From: Streptomyces coacervatus
GTDB lineage: Bacteria; Actinomycetota; Actinomycetes; Streptomycetales; Streptomycetaceae
NCBI RefSeq assembly: GCF_029223485.1
Contig: NZ_JARHTP010000026.1
Coordinates: 96,361 to 160,360, forward strand
Direction: 5' to 3'
DNA length: 64,000 nucleotides
This document shows, in pieces, positions 7,447 to 19,143 of this stretch. Every line of letters starts with the position of its first letter. Position 1 is the stretch's first letter. The translations under genes and the position numbers were made by a program. The notes beneath the pieces were generated by a model. It ran no database searches, was not told the DNA's origin, and worked only from the letters and a program-made list of their open reading frames with translations.

Positions 7447-8448
7447 CTACGCGCCGACCGTGGCGACCTGCTGGCGCAGGTGGTCTCCGGTCTCCCACGG
7501 GTACAGCTGGAGGTTCCAGCCGCCGAGGCAGTTGATGTAGAGGGCCATCTGGCTGGTGACGGCGTAGAAGTCGGCACGGTCGAGGCGGTCGAGGACATCG
7601 AGGAAGCGCTGGGTGAACGCCCACAGCTTCTCCAGGCCGCAGTAGCCCAGGAACTCGGCGGGGACGCCGACCAGCAGGCGGGTCATGTGGACGAGGGCGT
7701 CCATGGGCATGTCCTGGACGGCGGCGCGGACGAGTCCGCCGTAGGCCGCGTAACCCAGGGGCCGGGTCTCGCCGTTGACGAACAGCAGGGTGGGCAGGAC
7801 GGTGCCGAAGTTGCCTGCCTGGGAGGGGATGATGCCCTGGTGGAGGTCGTCCAGCTCGGCCGGGGGCGTGAGCCAGATCTTCTCGGTCTCGGCGACGATG
7901 TCGGCGATCAGGTGGCTGGCGGCCGTGTTGGTGGCGTGGAGCATCGGGATGCGGTGGCCGCCCGGCTCGCCCGCGCGGCGGACTTCGGCGACGATCTGCT
8001 TCTTCGTGGAGTAGACGGCGTCCCAGATCGCGGCCCCGGCTTCCAGCAGGGCGGGCATGTCCGCCTCACGAATCCGGCCTACGGGGGTGGCGGGCATCGG
8101 CTCGGTCAGGGTGCCGTACTTGATGCCCAGGTGCTGCAGTCCGGAGCAGAACACGGTGCCGTCGGGGGCCTCGCGCCGGTCGGGGATACGGGTGGCGTGG
8201 GGGGTGTGCAGCAGCGTGGGTATCGGCGCCACGTGGTAGAGGTGTTCGCCCGCGATGAGGGCGTGTCCCTGGAGGCTCCGGTAGGGCAAGGACTCCCACA
8301 GGGCGTCGGCGAGTGCCGGGTTGCGGTCGTCAAGGTCGGCGGTGACCGTGATGCCGAGGTCGGGCCAGGAGATCTCGATCTGACGGCCAGGCAGCTTCTC
8401 GGACAAGGCTTTCCCCGTTCGTTGGTTCGGCTTGTCCAAGGAGTTCAT
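7447..8448 (-). CDS. Cyclophilin-fold protein, cucumopine-synthase-like
   Basis: The 333-residue product starts with a beta-rich domain (ISWPDLGITVTADLDDRNPA then 'LADALWESLPY' and 'GHALIAGEHLYHVAPI') resembling DUF3830/cyclophilin-like folds. A helical C-terminal half follows, with 'GNFGTVLPTLLFVNGETRPLG' and a terminal helix bundle. From memory this two-part layout is that of Agrobacterium cucumopine synthase, which condenses histidine with 2-oxoglutarate in a Pictet-Spengler-like reaction; the relationship needs a profile search. It is the first gene of the minus-strand operon. The ATG at 8448 lacks a good ribosome site, so the start is uncertain; an upstream start at 8565 is less likely. 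Confidence 0.6.
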   Translation of the reverse strand: MNSLDKPNQRTGKALSEKLPGRQIEISWPDLGITVTADLDDRNPALADALWESLPYRSLQGHALIAGEHLYHVAPIPTLLHTPHATRIPDRREAPDGTVFCSGLQHLGIKYGTLTEPMPATPVGRIREADMPALLEAGAAIWDAVYSTKKQIVAEVRRAGEPGGHRIPMLHATNTAASHLIADIVAETEKIWLTPPAELDDLHQGIIPSQAGNFGTVLPTLLFVNGETRPLGYAAYGGLVRAAVQDMPMDALVHMTRLLVGVPAEFLGYCGLEKLWAFTQRFLDVLDRLDRADFYAVTSQMALYINCLGGWNLQLYPWETGDHLRQQVATVGA

Positions 8449-8567
8449 CGCCAACTGGCTTGTTCCAGACAGACGTTGAACGTATGAAACTCCGAGCGGC
8501 CCAAGATCCACAGTTCGTATGTTTCTACGGAACCGCAGCTCAGGTCGGCTGGTGCCGAAAACCAACT

Positions 8568-8605
8568 AGGCCCCCGGGCCGCTGAGTTCAGCAGCCCAGG
8601 GGCCT
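8568..8605 (-). terminator. Hairpin terminator after the guanine deaminase gene
   Basis: The arms aggcccc/ggggcct, gggc/gccc and gctg/cagc pair around an agtt loop, giving a long stem with small interruptions. It starts 17 bases past the deaminase stop codon and upstream of the cyclophilin-fold gene, so it isolates the purine operon from the next operon. Confidence 0.75.
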
Positions 8606-8621
8606 CGGTGAACCGGGTTTT

Positions 8622-9125
8622 TCAGTAGTCGATGCGGTCGGACTTGGCCAGCCACGCGTCGAACGGCGCCGTACGGTTCGGCATGTCCACGCGCTCGATC
8701 GCCATCGGCCACAGCTCCGCGGGCCTCTTCTCGAACAGGTCGTAGAACTTGCGGTCGTCGAAACCGGCCACCGCGGCGTCATCCCGGTCAGCGGCGAAGA
8801 TGATCCGGTCGACTCGCGCCCACAGCGCGGAGGAAAGACACATCGGGCACGGCTCACACGAGGTGACCAGGACGCAGCCCTCGAGCGAGAAGGTGCCCAG
8901 CTTCTGGCAGGCGGCACGGATCGCGCTCACCTCGCCGTGCGCCGTGGGGTCCAGGTGCGAAGTGACCTTGTTGTTCCCGATCGCTACGATCTCGCCGTCC
9001 TTGGCGATCAGTGCGCCGAACGGCCCGCCGCCGTTCTGCACGCTGTTGGTGGCAAGGCCGATGGCCTCGTCCATCCAGGCGCGCTCGATCTCCTGGATGC
9101 TCGTTTCTTGGGTGTACGCGGTCAC
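8622..9125 (-). CDS. guaD: Guanine deaminase-like nucleobase deaminase
   Basis: This 167-residue cytidine-deaminase-fold enzyme has the zinc site 'PTAHGEVSAI' (His ligand and catalytic Glu) and 'SCEPCPMC' (two Cys ligands). The C-terminal 'AGFDDRKFYDLF' and terminal aromatic residue closely recall Bacillus GuaD, which hydrolyses guanine to xanthine; HAE is HGE here. A GTG start at 9125 is chosen because AAGGAG stands five bases upstream. It lies 154 bp downstream of xdhC, so guanine would be deaminated and the xanthine passed to the dehydrogenase. Other nucleobase or nucleoside substrates cannot be excluded. Confidence 0.82.
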   Translation of the reverse strand: MTAYTQETSIQEIERAWMDEAIGLATNSVQNGGGPFGALIAKDGEIVAIGNNKVTSHLDPTAHGEVSAIRAACQKLGTFSLEGCVLVTSCEPCPMCLSSALWARVDRIIFAADRDDAAVAGFDDRKFYDLFEKRPAELWPMAIERVDMPNRTAPFDAWLAKSDRIDY

Positions 9126-9279
9126 GGTCACTCCTTTTTGCACACGGTGGGGATTCCCCGTATCGGCGTCGTTCGCAAGTACACCCGCCGGGCCCCGTCG
9201 AGGGTCAGTCACCGAAACCATGAAGGAGTTGGCTGGCCGGCCGGCCACTCTTGGACATTCGCATGAATCCGGTCGAGAG

Positions 9280-10090
9280 TCAGTTCTCTTCGGTTTCGAA
9301 GGTGCGCAGCAGGTCGGCAGCGACGCTCACGGCGATGGTCGCGGGTTCCTTGCCGGTGATGTCGGCCAGCCCGATCGGGGTCTTGATCCGGTCGATGGTG
9401 GCTTCGTCGTGACCGCCCTCGGTGGCGAGGCGCTTGCGGAACCGTACCCACTTGGCCGCCGACCCGATCAGCCCGATGGAGCCGAGATGGGTGGTGCGCA
9501 GGGCGGCGTCGCACAGAGCGGCGTCCTCGGCGTGGTCATGGGTCATGATCAGGACGTGGGTGCCGCGCGGCAGCTCCTCAAGGACCTCCTCGGGAAGCAG
9601 CGGCGTGTGATGCGTGTGCACCTGCGCCACCGCGTCCGCCAGCACGTCGAGCCGCTCCTTGGTGAGGATGTCGGAGCGGCTGTCGATCAGATGGAGATCG
9701 AGGTCCTGACGTGCGAGGATGCGCGCCAGTTCAAGACCGACGTGCCCGACGCCGAAGATCGCCACCGCCCGTACGACCGGCAGCGGTTCGAGCAGCACCT
9801 GGACCGTGCCGCCGCAGCACTGCACGCCGTGCTGGTTGGTCACCTTGTCGTTCAGCGCGAAATCCATCAGCTCGGGCTCCGGCTTGGAGGCGGCGATCAT
9901 CTCCCGGGCCCGGTCGATCGCGACGGCCTCGACATTGCCGCCACCGATCGAGCCCCACGTCTCGGTCCGCCCCACGACGAGTTTCGCGCCGGCGTCACGC
10001 GGGGCATGGCCGCGCACGGTCGCGACGGTCACCAGCACACCGGGCTCCCGGCGCGCTCGCAACCGTGCGACCGCGGCGACCCACGTCATG

Positions 10091-10098
<8 letters not shown>
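9280..10098 (-). CDS. xdhC: XdhC family molybdenum cofactor insertion protein
   Basis: The 272-residue protein carries the N-terminal XdhC/CoxI domain ('LVTVATVRGHAPRDAGAKLVV', 'GSIGGGNVEAVAIDRA', QCCGG) and a C-terminal Rossmann domain (VAIFGVGHVGLELARILARQ, then 'THDHAEDAALCDAALR' and 'GLIGSAAKWVRFRKRL'). XdhC binds molybdenum cofactor, promotes its sulfuration and loads it into xanthine dehydrogenase. The GTG at 10098 overlaps the xdhB stop by eight bases; an ATG at 10089 that follows the stop by one base is equally plausible. It is third in the xdhA-xdhB-xdhC order. Confidence 0.92.
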
Positions 10099-12549
<2,451 letters not shown>

Positions 12550-12553
<4 letters not shown>

Positions 12554-14031
12554 GACTTCGCCGCCTCGGTGGTCTGCGCGTACAGCTTCAACAGGCTCTG
12601 GCCGAGCATCGCGCTGCGGTAGAGGGAGCTGGCGCGATGATCGCTCATCGGCGTGCCCGCACCCCGCAGCACCCCGGCCGCCGCTTCAACAGTCTCCGCC
12701 GTCCACGGCTTGCCCTCCAGGGCCGCCTCGGTGGGGAGGGCGCGGATCGGGGTGGCGGCCACGCCGCCCAGGCCGATCCGCGCCTTGCGGACGATCCCGT
12801 CCTCGATGTCGAGCGCGAAAGCGACCGCCACGCTGGAGATGTCGTCGAAGCGCCGCTTGGCGATCTTGTGGAAGGCCGCGACCGGCGACAGCGGCAGCGG
12901 GATGCGCACCGCGCGGATCAGCTCGCCGGGACGGCGCACGCTCTGCCGGTAGCCGGTGAAGTACTCCGCCAGCGGGACCACACGCTCACCGTCGACGTCG
13001 GCGAGCACCAGCGACGCCTCCAGGGCGAGCAGCACCGGCGGGCTGTCACCGATGGGCGAGCCGGTACCCAGGTTGCCGCCCAGGGTCCCGCTGTTGCGGA
13101 TGAGCCGGGAGGCGAACTGCGGGAACAGCTCCGCAAGGAGCGGGACGCTGCCGTCGAGGCGGCGTTCGATCTCGGTGAGCGTCAGCGCCGCCCCGATCTC
13201 GATGTGGTCGGACTCGACGCGCAGCTCCCGGAGTTCGGGCAGCCGGTCGATGGCGACCACGCAACCCTCCCGGCGGGAGCGGATGTTGACCTCGACGCCG
13301 TAGTCGGTGGAGCCGGCGACCACGACCGCGTCGGGCCGCTCACGCAGCAACTGCAGCGTCTCGGCCAGGGTGCTCTTCCGCAGGAACGTGCTGTCGTCCC
13401 GGGCGTATTCGGTGGCGACCGGTGCGGGCGGGGCCTGCTCGCGACGCTGCGCCAGCGGGTCCTCCTCGGCCGGCTCGCCGACGGCGAACGCGGCATCGCG
13501 GATCGGGCGATAGCCGGTACAGCGACACAGGTTTCCGCTCAGCGCGTGCAGGTCGAAGCCGTTCGGACCGTGCTCGTGGTCGGTGCTGTCGGCCTGGTGC
13601 GAGTCCGGGTCCGATTCCGCGTGCGCGCAGCGGTCGGGCCGGTAGTACTCGGCAGCCATGCTGCAGATGAAACCCGGCGTGCAGTAACCGCACTGGGAGC
13701 CGCCGCGGACCGCCATCTCCTCCTGCACCGGGTGCAGGGCGGGCGGCTGGCCGGGTTCACCGACGGTGGCGATGCCTTCGGAGGTGATGATCTCCTGGCC
13801 GTCGAGCGCCGCGGCCGGGACCAGGCAGGCGTTGACCGCCACCCAGTCGGTGGGCTTGTTCACCCCGGGACGGGCCACCAGGACCGAACAGGCGCCGCAT
13901 TCACCCTCGGCGCAGCCCTCCTTGGTACCGGTGAGGCCACGCTCGCGCAGAAAATCCAGCACTGTGGTGTGGGGCGCAGCCGGTGAAATCGGAGTTGCTT
14001 TCCCGTTGACCGTGATCCGCGCCTCTGTCAT
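12550..14031 (-). CDS. xdhA: Xanthine dehydrogenase small subunit (2Fe-2S and FAD)
   Basis: This 493-residue subunit fuses a plant-type ferredoxin domain ('GCAEGECGACSVLV'), a helical 2Fe-2S domain ('SQCGYCTPGF' and 'GNLCRCTGYRPI') and a CO-dehydrogenase-type FAD domain ('VVAGSTDYGVEVN', then 'RNSGTLGGNLGTGSPIGDSPP'). Electrons pass from molybdenum through the clusters to FAD and NAD. Between the two cysteine motifs of the second cluster domain is an Asp/His/Ser-rich insert of about 25 residues that seems lineage-specific. The ATG at 14031 is preceded by GAAGG; upstream extensions of the frame lack coding character. It is the promoter-proximal gene of the operon. Confidence 0.93.
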
Positions 14032-14456
14032 GACAGGCCTTCGTTCCGGTGCGTGATCGGTCGATTCATGATGTTCGCCAATTTCAGGCAGCTTTCTGTG
14101 TTCAGGCGCGCCGGGTGAGAGGAACGGGCGCAAAACGGCACGCAACAGCGATGTGCCGGAAAAGTGGTGACGGGAAACCCGGAATGTGCCACGAAAGGGC
14201 ACATCAGAACGGCGTTCTCAGCAGCCGTGCGCGATCCGACCCGGAACCCAGACAGTGCGCTGGGCGAGGCGACCGAGATCAGAGCTGGTGTTCATCCGCT
14301 GGTCGCCTCCTTTCGGTGGTTATGGGTCGACGTCTACCGCAAAATAGTGGCCGGGGCCACCGAGGTCAAGGGGTGTTCCGGCCTGTGGCGAGATGCGCCG
14401 TGCCCCGGACCGGGTCAGCATGGAGGTATCGGACCCAGCAATTACCGGAGCCTCCG
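14032..14456. other. Divergent promoter region, xdh operon and secreted protein
   Basis: No gene is seen. The stretch separates the minus-strand xdh operon from the plus-strand secreted protein gene at 14457 and should hold both promoters. The clearest element is an inverted repeat at 14184-14204. Readings that extend the flanking frames into it have no supporting start signals. Confidence 0.5.
14184..14204. promoter_or_regulatory. Candidate operator upstream of xdhA
   Basis: The inverted repeat atgtgcc / ggcacat has perfect 7-base arms around a seven-base spacer. It lies about 155 bp upstream of the xdhA ATG, in the only promoter region of the purine operon. A binding site for a purine-responsive repressor is inferred. 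Confidence 0.4.
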
Positions 14457-14882
14457 ATGATCAACAACTCATACCCCAGTGCCTGGCGTGCGGTCGTGGC
14501 CGCCGCCCTGCTCAGCACCGCGGCCGCGCTCGCCACCGCCGCCCCGGCCCAGGCCGCCGAGCCCGCCCAGACCCAGCAGGGCCAGGTGTACGCGTGGGTC
14601 AGCGACGGATGGGGCGGCGGAACCCTCACCAGCTCGCCGGCCGGGATCAACTGCCACCAGGGGGCGATATCGGGGGACCCGTACGCCGGCGGCGAGCAGC
14701 CGAACCCGACCGGCACATGCTCCGCGAGTTTCCCGGTCGGAACGACGGTCACCTTCACCGCCACAGCCGACCCGGGTTCCTACGTCAACATCGGCCCCGA
14801 CCCGGCTTCATTGACCGTGGTGTCCGGCTACAACAGCGTGTGGGTCATGTTCTGTCCGCAGGACGGCCTCTGCTCCAGCTGA
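14457..14882 (+). CDS. Small secreted protein, unknown function
   Basis: The 141-residue product has a clear Sec signal peptide (basic start 'INNSYPSAWR', Ala-rich core, APAQA cleavage site near residue 33). The mature part of about 108 residues is Gly/Thr/Ser-rich and beta-like, with three cysteines (in INCHQG, GTCSAS and MFCPQDG) and a fourth near the end (LCSS), probably two disulfides. No enzyme motif is visible. GGAG lies before the ATG. It stands alone between the xdh promoter region and the convergent galactosidase operon. Confidence 0.75.
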   Translation: MINNSYPSAWRAVVAAALLSTAAALATAAPAQAAEPAQTQQGQVYAWVSDGWGGGTLTSSPAGINCHQGAISGDPYAGGEQPNPTGTCSASFPVGTTVTFTATADPGSYVNIGPDPASLTVVSGYNSVWVMFCPQDGLCSS

Positions 14883-14903
14883 TGCCAGGAGCACCGCCCC
14901 GAC

Positions 14904-16913
14904 TCACTCCCCGCGCGGCTCCCGTACGACGGCGACCCCGCCCGCCGGAACCGTCACCGACCCGGCGACCGGCTTTCCGGTGAGGAGTTCGACGGCTCCG
15001 GACGGCGGCACGGGGATCTCCGCGTCCGCTCCGCCGTGGTTGATCAGGAAGAGATAGTCGGCCTGCGTGCCCCGCCGCACCGCGACCTCCACACCCTCCG
15101 GAGCCGTGCGCACCGGCGCGACGCCCGCCTCGGCGCAGATCCGGGCGAGGAGGCCGGCGAGGGTGTCGGGGTCCGGCTGGGTGGCCACGTACCAAGCGGC
15201 GCCCGTGCCATGGGAGTTGCGCGTCACCGCCGGCACTCCGGTCAGCGGGCCGTCCGTGTACGACGTCACCGCCTCCGCGCCCGCCAGCCGTACCCGTTCC
15301 GACCACAGGACGCCCGTACCGCCGCCGCTCAGTCCCACCGTCTCCCCCGGGAGCAGCGGGAACAGTTCGTCCGTCCGCACACCCAGGGCATCCCGGAACG
15401 CACCCGGGTAACCGCCCAGCCGGACATGGCAGTTGGCGTCCACCATCCCGCTGTGGAAGCCGACGGCGAGTGTGCCGCCCTGCTCGGCGAAGGAGGTCAG
15501 GTTCGCGGCACCCTCATCGTCGACCAGGTAGAGAGAAGGGACAAGGACCAAGCGGTACGGCGACAGGTCCGCGTCCGGGCGTACGAAGTCCACCGCGATG
15601 CCCGCGCGCCACAACGGCTCGTACCAGGCGCGGACCAGGTCCTGGAAGTGCAGTTCGCCGCTCGGCTGCGAAGGCAGTTCCATCGCCCAGCGGGCGTTCC
15701 AGTCCCAGACCACCGCCACTTCGGCGGGAGTCGTGCTGCCGCGCACCTCGGCCAACGCCCGTAGATCCGCGCCCAGTTGGACCACGTCCCGCCAGATCTG
15801 ACTGTCGGTGCCCGCGTGCGGCAGCATCGCCGAGTGCCACTGCTCGGCGCCCGCCTTCGCCGCCCGCCACTGGAAGTACGCGATGCCGTCGGCGCCGCGC
15901 GCGACATGGCCGAGGGCGTTGCGGCGCAACTCCCCTGCCGTCTTCGCCCTGTTGACCGGCTGCCAGTTCACCGCACCCGTCGAGTGCTCCATCAGGAGCC
16001 AGGGCCCGCCCGCGAGTGAGCGGACCAGGTCGCCGCTGAGGGCGATGTCGATCTGCGACTCCGGGTCGGCGGACTGGAGGTAGTGGTCGTTGGAGACGAT
16101 GTCCAGCTGCGGGGCCCAGCGCCAGTAGTCGAGGGCGTCGAAGTTGTACATCACCATGAAGTTGGTGGTGGCGGGGGTCTCGGGGGCTGCCGCCCCCAGG
16201 ACGGCCCGCTCCGCCTCGTACAGGGACAGCAGCGCGTCGCTGCAGAAGCGGCGCCAGTCCAGCTGGTGGGTGGGGTTGGGGACCGCGCCGGTCGCGCGCG
16301 GGGGCAGGATCTGGTCCCAGTCGTAGTACCACTGGCTCCAGAAGGTGGTGCCCCAGGCGTGGTTGAGCGCGTCCAGGCTGTCGTAGCGGTCGCGCAGCCA
16401 GGTGCGGAACGCCTCCGCGCTGGTGTCGCAGTAGCACTCCGCGTTGTGGCAGGCGTACTCGTTGTGGACGTGCCACATCACGACCGCCGGGTGGCCGGAG
16501 TAGCGCCGGGCCAGCTCCCCGACCATGCGCAGAGCCGCCTCGCGGTAGGCGGGGCTCGAAGGGCAGAACGTCTGGCGACTGCCGTACGACAGTCGCCGGC
16601 CGTCCTTGTCCAGCGGCAGCGCCTCCGGGTGCCGGCCGAAGAACCAGGCCGGCGGGGCCGCCGTCGGGGTCGCCAGGTCGGCGGCGATTCCGTGGGCGTA
16701 GAGCATGTCGAGGATGCGGTCGAGGCGTGAGAAGTCGTACTCGCCCTCGGACGGTTCGAGGAGCGCCCAGGAGAAGATGTTGACGCTGACCATGGTGACC
16801 CCGGCCTCGGCCATCAGACGCATGTCCTCGGCCCAGACCTCCTCGGGCCACTGCTCGGGGTTGTAGTCGCCGCCGTAGGCGATGCCCGGGACGTTCAGGG
16901 GGCGGGCGGTCAT
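14904..16913 (-). CDS. Beta-galactosidase, GH42 family
   Basis: This 669-residue GH42 enzyme begins 'GGDYNPEQWPEEVWAEDM' and has 'SVNIFSWALLEPSEG'. The acid/base Glu is in 'MWHVHNEYACH' (about residue 152) and the nucleophile Glu in 'LLMEHSTGAVNWQ' (about 309). Cysteines in 'FCPSS' and 'CHNAECYC' form the zinc site usual in the family. It releases terminal beta-linked galactose in the cytoplasm, since no signal peptide is present. The ATG overlaps the TGA of the alpha-galactosidase gene as ATGA. It is the last gene of the operon beginning with the binding protein at 21430. Confidence 0.93.
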   Translation of the reverse strand: MTARPLNVPGIAYGGDYNPEQWPEEVWAEDMRLMAEAGVTMVSVNIFSWALLEPSEGEYDFSRLDRILDMLYAHGIAADLATPTAAPPAWFFGRHPEALPLDKDGRRLSYGSRQTFCPSSPAYREAALRMVGELARRYSGHPAVVMWHVHNEYACHNAECYCDTSAEAFRTWLRDRYDSLDALNHAWGTTFWSQWYYDWDQILPPRATGAVPNPTHQLDWRRFCSDALLSLYEAERAVLGAAAPETPATTNFMVMYNFDALDYWRWAPQLDIVSNDHYLQSADPESQIDIALSGDLVRSLAGGPWLLMEHSTGAVNWQPVNRAKTAGELRRNALGHVARGADGIAYFQWRAAKAGAEQWHSAMLPHAGTDSQIWRDVVQLGADLRALAEVRGSTTPAEVAVVWDWNARWAMELPSQPSGELHFQDLVRAWYEPLWRAGIAVDFVRPDADLSPYRLVLVPSLYLVDDEGAANLTSFAEQGGTLAVGFHSGMVDANCHVRLGGYPGAFRDALGVRTDELFPLLPGETVGLSGGGTGVLWSERVRLAGAEAVTSYTDGPLTGVPAVTRNSHGTGAAWYVATQPDPDTLAGLLARICAEAGVAPVRTAPEGVEVAVRRGTQADYLFLINHGGADAEIPVPPSGAVELLTGKPVAGSVTVPAGGVAVVREPRGE

Positions 16914-18223
16914 CGGTCGACTCCCGAGAGCAGGCGGCGAGTTGTGGCCACGCCCCATTCGTCCAGGGACAGAAGGCGGTCGCTGGACGCCATCAGGCCG
17001 CCGGTCGCCTCCACGTGTGCGGCCCAGCGCTCCCGCGTCTCCACGGCCGGGCGGGCCATGAGGCAGTCGGGGTCGTTGACCCAGAGGCGGCCGTGCTGCC
17101 ACTGGCGTCCGGCGCCGGTGAACTCGGCCGGGTCCTGGCCGGGTTGGCTGTAGTCGTCGGCCTCGGGGCGGCGGTGCGGGGCCGTGTCGGGGCTCACCCG
17201 CATCGCGTCGAACAGGCCGATGGAGGGGAGGATGGGCGCGCCGCAGCCCAGGAGGTACGCGTCCGGGCCGATGGCCTCGCGGATCAGCTCGATCCCCGAG
17301 CGGTACGCGGTCAGCGCGTCCACCGGCTCGTGCCGTACGCCTTCCAGCGCGCCCGCGTACAGGAAGTCGACCTTGAAGTAGTCGTAGCCCTCGCTACGGA
17401 GCGTGCGGAAGACGTCGGTCAGATACGCCGCCGCCTCGGGGTGGGTCGTGTCCAGGACGCGCAGGTCGTGGCCCCAGTTGCGGCCCGCGTGGGTGAAGCC
17501 GCCGGCGGTGTCGCGGACCAGCCAGTCGGGGTGCTCGGTGGCCAGGTCGCTCGCCGGGTCGACCAGGAAGGGGGCCGTCCAGATGCCCGCCCTGCGGCCG
17601 CGGGCCCGGATGGCGTCCGCGATGCCCTGGCGGGAGCGGAAGCGGCCCGAGAGGGTGAGCCAGTCGCCGAGGGCCTTCTGGTAGCCGTCGTCGATCTGGA
17701 CGACGTCGACGGGCAGGTCGAGGGTGTCCATCGCACGGAGGTTCTCGTGGATGTCGTCCTCGGTGACGGCGGTGAAGTACTCGTACCAGGAGCACCAGAC
17801 GGTCGGGGCCGGGCGCGGGGTCCCGACGCCGAGTCCGGAGGCCCAGTCGGCCAGCACCGACTGGATGTCCGTGCCGGTCCACTCCTTCACCGGGCCGTTC
17901 GCGCCGATCTCCGCCCGGTCGTCCGTCACGGTGAGACGGATCGACGGGACCTCACAGGTCGGGTCGGCTGCCGCCCACAGCCGGACCGGTGAGCCGTCGC
18001 CCGGGTCGAGGGCCAGCAGACCCTCCCCCTGGAAGGTCCCTTCGGGGACGGTGACGCCCGGGCGGTAGCAGACGGTCGCCCAGTTGCCGTTGGTCGGGCG
18101 GTACGGCGTCGCGTCGAGGGCATAGGCGCCGCTGGGGCTCCAGGACTGCCAACCCTCCTCGTGGACAAGGGCGTTGGCCGGGTCCACGAGAACGGAGGCG
18201 ACCGGCGTGAAGGGGTGGGGCAC
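16910..18223 (-). CDS. Alpha-galactosidase, GH36 (melibiase) family
   Basis: The 437-residue protein shows GH36 signatures: 'WCSWYEYFTAVTEDDI' near 143, 'VVQIDDGYQKALGDW', the nucleophile Asp in 'YDYFKVDFLYAGAL' near 286, and an acid/base Asp in 'DAMRVSPDTAPH' near 344. It is shorter than the 700-residue enzymes and lacks most of the N-terminal beta supersandwich, matching the compact actinobacterial type. No signal peptide is present, so imported oligosaccharides are probably cleaved inside the cell. The GTG start has AAAGAG upstream. It sits 29 bp downstream of the second permease gene. Raffinose-family substrates are likely but not proven. Confidence 0.88.
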   Translation of the reverse strand: MPHPFTPVASVLVDPANALVHEEGWQSWSPSGAYALDATPYRPTNGNWATVCYRPGVTVPEGTFQGEGLLALDPGDGSPVRLWAAADPTCEVPSIRLTVTDDRAEIGANGPVKEWTGTDIQSVLADWASGLGVGTPRPAPTVWCSWYEYFTAVTEDDIHENLRAMDTLDLPVDVVQIDDGYQKALGDWLTLSGRFRSRQGIADAIRARGRRAGIWTAPFLVDPASDLATEHPDWLVRDTAGGFTHAGRNWGHDLRVLDTTHPEAAAYLTDVFRTLRSEGYDYFKVDFLYAGALEGVRHEPVDALTAYRSGIELIREAIGPDAYLLGCGAPILPSIGLFDAMRVSPDTAPHRRPEADDYSQPGQDPAEFTGAGRQWQHGRLWVNDPDCLMARPAVETRERWAAHVEATGGLMASSDRLLSLDEWGVATTRRLLSGVDR

Positions 18224-18252
18224 GGTGGTTCTCTTTCAAAACGGGGGTGATG

Positions 18253-19143
18253 TCACCCCTTGTTGGCGCCGAGAGTCAGGCCGCTGACGAACTGCCGCTG
18301 CAGCACGAAGTACACGATCAGGGTCGGGATCGCGGTGAGCAGGGCGCCCGCGGCGATCAGGTTGGGGTCGGTGAAGTACTGGCCGGAGAGGTTGTTCAGG
18401 GCCGAGGTGATCGGCATGTTCTCGCCGGTGGAGATCAGCACGATCGCCCAGAAGAAGTCGTTGTAGATCCAGATGGACAACAACGTCGCCAGGGCGGCCA
18501 TCGCGGGCTTGCACAGCGGCAGCACGATCTGCCAGTACATCCGCCACACCGAGGCGCCGTCGACGAGGGCGGCCTCGGTCAGCTCGTGCGGCAGCATCCG
18601 CATGTAGTTGCTCAGCACGAAGGCGCAGAAGCCCGACTGGAACGCCACATGGATCAACACGAGCCCGAGCGCGGAGTCGTACAGCTTGCCGCTCACCGTG
18701 ATGCCGGGCAGGTCGATCAGCAGGTACAGGCGGTACAGCGGGGTGATGATGACCTGCTGCGGCAGGAGGTTGCCGGCCGTGAAGACCAGCAGCAGGAAGA
18801 TGTTGAGCCGGAAGTCGAAGCGGCTGACGTAGAACGCGACCATCGACGACAGCAGCAGCGTGATCAGCACGGCCGGGACCGCGATGATCAGCGTGTTGCC
18901 GAAGTAGTGCAGCATGTCCGACTGCTCGAACGCGTTCTTGAAGTTGTCGAGGCTCAGCTTGTCCGGCCAGGACACGTATCCCTTGGTGCTGGTCTCCGAG
19001 TACGGGCGCAGGGCCGCGAACACCGCCCACAGCAGCGGGGCGAGCCAGGCCAGCGCGGTGACCACCAGGAAGGTGTGCAGCAGGATCCGGGCGGGGCGGA
19101 CGGGAGTGCGCTGCTTGCCGAGCGCCGCGGCGTTGGTGCTCAT
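18253..19143 (-). CDS. Carbohydrate ABC transporter permease, MalG type
   Basis: This 296-residue inner-membrane permease has six transmembrane segments and the ABC-interaction (EAA) loop 'ELTEAALVDGASVWRMYWQIVLPLCKPA' near residues 190-217. The C-terminus 'RQFVSGLTLGANKG' is typical of MalG-like CUT1 subunits. It pairs with the preceding MalF-like subunit, whose stop codon its ATG overlaps. No ATPase gene is present; Streptomyces CUT1 systems commonly share the MsiK ATPase encoded elsewhere, so that is expected. Confidence 0.92.
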   Translation of the reverse strand: MSTNAAALGKQRTPVRPARILLHTFLVVTALAWLAPLLWAVFAALRPYSETSTKGYVSWPDKLSLDNFKNAFEQSDMLHYFGNTLIIAVPAVLITLLLSSMVAFYVSRFDFRLNIFLLLVFTAGNLLPQQVIITPLYRLYLLIDLPGITVSGKLYDSALGLVLIHVAFQSGFCAFVLSNYMRMLPHELTEAALVDGASVWRMYWQIVLPLCKPAMAALATLLSIWIYNDFFWAIVLISTGENMPITSALNNLSGQYFTDPNLIAAGALLTAIPTLIVYFVLQRQFVSGLTLGANKG

